A stretch of 64,000 nt of DNA from Panagrolaimus kolymaensis (lineage: Eukaryota > Nematoda > Chromadorea > Rhabditida > Panagrolaimidae). The stretch covers positions 6,138,001-6,202,000 of the forward strand of contig JAJQJQ010000008.1 in assembly GCA_028622995.1 (NCBI GenBank), read 5' to 3'. Position numbers and translations under genes: made by a program. Shown here piece by piece: positions 57,843-64,000 of the stretch; the first letter of the stretch is position 1, and every line of letters begins with the position of its first letter. The notes below the pieces were generated by a model. It saw only the letters and a program-made list of their open reading frames with translations. It was not told the DNA's origin and did not search any database.

Positions 57843-60800
57843 TCATGGAGTGTTTGATGAGGACGTTTGAGTTGTATCTGATGAGTGAGTACTTCCTGAT
57901 ATGGTAATAGAGCTTTCAAATGTTGAACTATTTTGATCTGTTGAGCTTAAACTATTGAGTGTAGTAGAAGAATTAATGATGGAGGAAGCAGTTTTGGAAG
58001 TCGATTGAGCTGTAATTGTTGGTGATGAATTTTTTGAAGTGGAACTTGAGTTTTCAGTTGGTGGTATTGTTGGTGGAGCGGTGTTGCCTGAACTAGATGG
58101 TTGACCAGTATTTCCTCCAGCTCCAGTTGATGTTAATGGGCTGCCAACAGAAGATGCAGTCATTTCTTTAGTTGATATCTGATTTGTTGTTGAAGCTGCA
58201 ACGATAGTGGATATCGCTGTTGCTGCTTCTGTGGAGACTTCTCGACTGGTTGTTGGAGATACATGCGTATTCATTGAAGATGACGAATATGATGGTGGAC
58301 TGCTTGCAGATGATGGAGTCATTATAGGTGATGTCGATTCAATTGTAGTAGAACTCTCTGTTAATGTTTTCGTGGTAGTGGATGGGATATTATGGGAAGA
58401 TGGTGATGATACACTCGTAGCTTCATTTGTTGCAGAAATGCTTGACATGGACGATGGATTAGTTGAAAAAGTAGCTGATGTTATTGTTGCATATGGTGAT
58501 GAACCCGTTGCCAAAATTGTTGAGAATGATTGACCATTTTCAGATGATGCAATCTCTGACGTTTCAGATGTTGGTTGAGAAATAGTCGAACCAGTGCTTG
58601 CTTCTGATACTGGTGTATTACTTGTTGTGGGAGGATTTGTAAGCGTTTGCATGCTTGAAGATACACTTTGACTGTTGTCAGATGAACTACTTTCAGGCTC
58701 ATTTGTTGTAACGAAATTGGCAGTTGAAAACGAAGGTGAATTTGTGGATGAAGGATTGGTATTTGTTGACTCCGTACTTCTTGATTCAGAAGTATCTTTT
58801 TCCGTGCTTGCCATTGTTGAAGTGGCAATAGTTTTAGCTATGGTAGAATGTGAAGAAGCCCCAGTCGTAGTTGACGCCTGACTGCTAGATGCATCGAAAT
58901 TTTTTGTTGTCGTTGATATATGAACATTTGTGCTACCACTTGTCTCTAAAGCGTACGTGGAAGACGAGGAAATAACCTCAAGGTTTGGAGTGGTTGAGAA
59001 TGGAATGCTTGTACCTGACACAGATGTTGAAGTTTTTGATGTTGGGAATGACGATGAACTACCTGCCGTTCTTGTTGCCGGCGAAACCGATGAATAAAAG
59101 GTGGTCGATGAAATTTCAGAAATTGGCGACTGAGTGCTTGCAGACGACGGGGTGATTTCAGAAATTGTTGACCCAAAAATGTTGGTTGTTTGTGATGTTT
59201 GTGTATTTGTGGAAGGAATATTTGTTAGAGTTGTAGATTCTTCAGTTGAAATACCTGAAGCTCTTGTCGCTGTATTGCTTGCCGTGAAATGCTCCGTTAA
59301 CATCGAAGTGCTTTGCATTGAACTAGATTGAGTGGTTTGTGTGGTTGCTTCTGTAGCAGTTGATGAGCTACTGCCACTTGTCTCTGGTGTTTTAATGGTT
59401 GTTGATTGAGATGTAAGCGAATTTGTAGCAGTTGCTTCAAACGGAGGAGAATGTGAAGATGGATTTGTTATTCCACTACTTGTTGTTGAAGTTTCTGTGT
59501 TATAAGATACTTTACTGCTGGAAATTGAGCTCTTCGAGGATGGAGTTGATTGACTGATATGTAAAAATGATGTTTGAGTTTCAGCAGTAAACGATGAGTG
59601 AGGCGAATTTGAATTTGTTGTGCTTTCATGTTTTAACGAACTTGTTGAAAATTCAGTTACAGGAGTTGTTAACCCGCTATTTATTGTGGATGACTGTTTG
59701 GCAGTTGTTGTTTCACTGCTTGAACCTGTAAAAGGGCTTCCAGTGGAAAATGTTTCAGTCGTAAAAGGAGTGGTTGTAATTGGACTAGAATTAATGGTGG
59801 AAAAAGATGGAGACGAAGTTATCGTTTCTTCTGACGGTGGTAAACTAGTAATCGTAATTTTTGGAGTGTTAAAAGTTGGCGAAGAAGCACTTAATCCACT
59901 AATCGTGGTTGAAGCTTTTGTATTTGTTTGAGAAGTATGTGACCGGCTTAGAGTTGTTGAGCTTGATTTAATATTTTCTAATGTTGCTAAAGTTTGAATA
60001 TTGCCAGGTGTGGTAGTTTCTGTGGAGAACGTTTCAGCAGTTGGTAAAGTTATAATGGATGGGTTGCTTGTTGATTGCTCGGATGAGGAAGTAGGCATTG
60101 TTTCTGATGAATAAGAAGTTTGTGATGTTGTTGGAGCACCAATAGTCGATGTTGTTCCATAACTTCCTGTTGTCATAGGCTCCATTGTTATTGAAATACT
60201 TTGTGTTGAACCAGTTTCAGATGGAGTTTCGGATGTTGAAAGTTGAATGATAACTGTGCTAGAAGATTGAGAAGTTTCCGTTGCCATTGTCGACGCATAA
60301 GAGCCTGGTGTTTCTTTTGATGAGAATAAAGGTGATGTGGTAAATGCCGATATACTTGAAACTCCATCACCAATGGAAGTTGAAAGGGATGACACCTCTG
60401 AAGTTGTTGAATGAATAGTAGTTGCGACTGATGAAATAGTTGGTCGTGTTTCATGTGTACCTGAGGTTGCCATTGAGGGGTTGTTTGTAGTTTCTTCAGT
60501 TGATGAAAAAGCGGTGGTTGTAATTGCAAGCGAGCTTGGAAATTGTGAGTTTTTTGGAGAGCCGCTGATTGAAGCTGTTGTAATGATTTCTGTTGTAACA
60601 ACATTTTGTGTTGAGCCAATGCTAGTGGATGGATGGGATGTTTCAAAAGTAGATGATGGAATATTAACAGGAGAAGATAACTTTGTTGAATGTGTTTCGC
60701 TAGTGCCTGATGTTCCCATTGAGGGGATATTTGTAATTTTTTCGGTAGTTGAAAAAATAGTCGTTGGTGTTTCAGATGGATTTGAAGCGGGTGATGTTAT

Positions 60801-62873
60801 TGAAAATTTTCTAGTTGAAGCTGTTGAAACACTTTCTGCTGTCATTGTCGTTTCTATTGTTTGGGTAACTGGTTGCGTTTCAGTCGAGGCCCATGTTGCA
60901 GTTGTGGGATTATTTGTTGTTCCTTCCGTCGTTGAAGAGACAATGAGCGGGTTTTCAGAAGTTGTAGAATGCGATGTCAATGGAGAGCCACTTGATGAAG
61001 TCGTTGCTACTTTTTCTGTTGTGATTGTTGTTTCCATGGTTGTGGAAGAGCTTTCTATTGGGCCATTCGTAGATTGGGTTGCTTTTCCCGATGTTGATGA
61101 ATAATGAATTGTTGGAGACGTTGATGATATTTCTGTGGCTCCTGATGTCGAAGTGGAAGGATTAAATGTGTGTTTTTCAGTAGTCGAAGAAACAGCTATT
61201 GGACTTCCAGAACTTGAAGTTTGTGTGGTCATTGGAGAGCCGCTAAATATAGTTGTTGGGCCACTCTCTGTCGTGAGTGTTGTTTCCATGTTTGTCGCAG
61301 TGCTTTTAGTTAATATAATGGAAGTTGATTGGGATGAAACACCGGATGTTGAAGAGTAAATACCGGCAGTGGAGGAAGAAACAAATGAATGAGTAGTTGT
61401 TTCTGATGGTGAAGTTTCAGGATTTGTAGTTGTTTCAAGAGGAGCAAGCGAACTTGTTGGCGAAGAAATTATTTTAGAAGTCAATGTAGTTTCACTTTTT
61501 ACAGTGGTTTCAGGGCTTTGTATGGTACTTTTTGTTTCGCCGCTTGAATGTGTACTTTGAGTAGAAATTAGATTTGTTGTTGTTGACGACATTGGTTCAG
61601 TTGTTGAGGATTGAGTAGTCGTTGTTGGGCCAGAATTTGGCACTTCCGATGTGCTTGTTGTAATTGGAGGAGGATTTTTTGTTGTTGTCTCCGATGGCGT
61701 TGTCACTATTGTTGTTGATACAGCATTCGTGGTTGTTGATTTTTCTGATGTTACAAAAGCGGTTGTGGTGCTTTGGGGATTAGAACTTGAAGTAACTTTG
61801 GCAGTAGAAGTTGTAGGAATCGCTTCTATCGTTGTGGTTGTGGAAGGCGGAATAGGAGATAAAGAGGTCGATTCAAGCGCCGTTGTTGGAATTGTTGTAG
61901 AATGTTCTGGAGTTGGTTGGGTAAATGGTATTCCTGTTGACGCAAGTGGAGGTTCTAAAATTTATTTTTTTAGAGACCGGATTTTTGGATTGATACTTAC
62001 GCATGCTATTAATAACGTCGGTGATATTTTGTGAAGCAGCAGCGGTAAAATTTTTACTCTGTGGAATTCCATATGACGATGCCTTGACTCCATCAAGGGT
62101 AACCAAAGCCATTGGGGATTTTGTGATAATAAAATTCTTGATATAATTACCAGCTGCTACAACGTCAGGATCAACATTTTTAGGGTCACTATAAGCGCTT
62201 GCAGGTGGCGAGAATAAACAATATTTTTGTTCAACTGTATTGGTAGCAAAAACTGATCTTCGATACCTTTTTGCTTCTTTAATTAAAACATTCACGGCCC
62301 TGAAAAAAAAACGAATTAAAAAGATTTTTTTAATTTATTTTACTTTATTTGACTTGGATTTCCGCCGTTAATATTTCTTGGATTAATAATAAACCCATCA
62401 AAATGTTGCTTCACTTCTGCAGCTGTTTTTAGTCCATCAACTGCATTTTCAATTTCAGGTACATCCGCATATGGTAATAGTTTTATTATTACATACCCAG
62501 TGGAGGTTATGTTATCGATAAGTTTAATAAAGGCATCTTCAAGCTAAAATATAATATTTTTCCATTTAAAAAAACTATAATTTTCAAAACTTACTTCATC
62601 AAAAGAGCAATTAGTATTTTGACATCCATAATTAAATGCAATTGTAAGCCTTTCAGTTTGATAAACCACTGGAGGTACCGATGGGATCATTTGAGTTGTT
62701 CCGATTGTTGCCGTCGGTTTATCCTTATGCTTATTAAGTACAACAATCATCGTTACAATACCCGCTACAATTAATACAGACACCACAACTGCAGCAATAA
62801 TTAACCATGTTTTTCTTCGATTTACTTTTGTAATAAATCTTCGATTCGCTGGATCTGGGTCCCATGCATCCAT
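57843..62873 (-). CDS. Type II membrane mucin-like protein with giant Ser/Thr-rich tail
   Basis: Exons (minus): 62873-62595, 62543-62344, 62299-62001, 61954-57843, 1,629 aa. A cytoplasmic N-terminus (MDAWDPDPANRRFITKVNRRK) and a membrane helix at about 24-47 come first. An extracellular domain matching the neighbouring paralogue follows (LTIAFNYGCQN, LPYADVPE, NPSQI, YCLFSPPASAYSDPKNVDP). Then about 1,370 residues of almost pure Ser/Thr with Pro/Glu run to the stop, in a single 4.1-kb exon. There is no strict tandem unit, but short motifs (TTxxTTT, SSTTE, SETTT) recur. This is typical of heavily O-glycosylated cuticle-surface or gut mucins. Function is unknown beyond that. The opposite strand shows long spurious open frames. 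Confidence 0.82.
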
Positions 62874-64000
62874 CACTCTTGTTTATTTTTTTAAACAAAG
62901 ATAAAAATATCAAAGAAGAAAGACAAAGCTTTATTTTAAAAGACAAACAACCAAAAAAAGGTGTCAAAGCTTAAAGTCAAATAATAAATTCGATATAAGC
63001 CCAAAAAAGCTTTGATAGTTTTATTTGAAAATAAAAAATCAAATATGTAATAACATGGACAACCTTTTTTGTGAATGATGAATCAAGAAAAAATGCAGAA
63101 AAATTTCTTATCTTAATTTTCCCATACTTGATTTAGCAACAAAAAAGCTGATTAATTTTCCCATCATTTTCAAGTTGAAACTATGCAGTGAATTTTTTAC
63201 TTTTAAGCTTGTCTAAGAGGGTTACGATTTTTATTTGATAACATTTTCAACTTCATTAAATGCGTTGGAATAAATGTAGAAAAATTTTAATGACGCAAAA
63301 AAATGAATTTTTTGTTTATGATGCTAATTTAAAAAATTAGGCGTTTTCGGGTAGTCGATTTCAAAATTTAATGTATTTGGAAATCATTAAAAGCATTTAA
63401 AACAAATTCTGAGTTTTTAAAAATAAATATTGCAAACTTTGCAAAACTGTTTTTTTTTCTAAACCTTTCCAATAAAAAATAAATGGGTAACAAAAACGCT
63501 TATATTTGAAGGTTAGCTTGAAATTATATTTTTTGTTTTGTGAAACATTCTTAGATTTCGGTAATGGTCGAAATGGTAAGAAAAATAGGAATTTCGAATT
63601 AAAAAGGTTTGCTTTGTTTATTTTTTTGCATTAGTATCTAAATTGAAATATCAAAAATCTCGAATGCAAATATTTTATTTTATTTATTGTTAAACAAAAT
63701 TTTTAAAACTAACCAATGAATCGAAACAATAAATTTTAGAATCTCAAGGTTTATATTGAAAATTCAATTTATTGTTAGAGAAAAAAATAATACAAAAAGA
63801 AAGCACATTTTTTAATATACCGAAAAATATTTAAAATTTAAAAATATCGAAATGGAGATCGTTTTTCATTATTACCACACAAACTTAAAACAAGTTATTT
63901 ACAATAAAAAGATAATCAAACAAGAGAGTGGTGACAAATTCATGAAAATAAGTTAGATTTCGGTAGAGGTAACAAAGTATCAATACAAGTGCTATTATCT
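62874..64000. promoter_or_regulatory. Upstream region of the mucin-like gene
   Basis: About 1.1 kb, very AT-rich, to the window end. It should hold the mucin-gene promoter. No other gene, RNA or repeat is recognised. Confidence 0.35.

Noticed and set aside
58207..62034. Several long plus-strand open frames rich in Val, Glu and Asp
   Set aside because: They are antisense shadows of the Ser/Thr-rich mucin exon, whose codon composition suppresses stops on the other strand.

Overview
The window is eukaryotic and almost certainly nematode DNA. It is AT-rich. Nearly every gene is cut by tiny introns (about 40-60 bases, GT...TTTTAG or TTTCAG), and the gene content fits nematodes: a tandem-CCCH zinc-finger protein, MATH-BTB, a transthyretin-like family member, a Str/Srh-type chemoreceptor, a sigma-class GST, a three-domain dUTPase, UNC-97/PINCH, NCL-1 and TBC-2. 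The style (Hsp70-like expansions, frequent GTTTGT splice donors) would fit a clade IV free-living nematode such as Panagrolaimidae, but that placement is inference. Exon structures were built by hand. Almost all close perfectly in frame, which is the main support for them.

Layout. 1-5579: a compact SETD2/MET-1 histone H3K36 methyltransferase and a rearranged Hsp70-like gene, both on the minus strand, with a decayed second copy of the Hsp70-like 3' end at the left edge. 5794-6789: a near-perfect 466-bp inverted repeat. 7373-7878: a transthyretin-like pseudogene. 8066-18524: CCCH zinc-finger protein, TBC-2 RabGAP, MATH-BTB protein, MAM-domain secreted protein and GST. 18624-27532: two paralogous SLC17-type transporters (each predicted at 534 aa) flanking a chemoreceptor and a coiled-coil repeat protein. 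27696-34308: a secreted 2H phosphoesterase, a C-type lectin, DUSP12 and a stand-alone copy of the DUSP12 zinc domain. 34554-42520: sulfite oxidase, triple dUTPase and NCL-1/BRAT.

43134-48980 is the most striking stretch. A glycine-rich secreted-protein gene is interrupted by a 5.4-kb element with ~240-bp iteron-filled terminal inverted repeats and an 8-bp target duplication; its interior is a decayed Helitron Rep/helicase. Removing the element plus one target copy leaves an in-frame 135-aa reading frame.

51124-64000: UNC-97/PINCH, proteasome alpha4 followed by a divergent alpha-type subunit, and two related type II membrane proteins, one with a Ser/Thr-rich mucin-like tail of about 1,370 residues.

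Most genes are unrelated housekeeping or developmental genes lying side by side, and I see no single new pathway-like gene cluster. The items most worth following are the nested TIR/Helitron element, the pattern of site decay in the triple dUTPase, the 466-bp palindrome, the rearranged Hsp70-like gene and the detached DUSP12 zinc domain.
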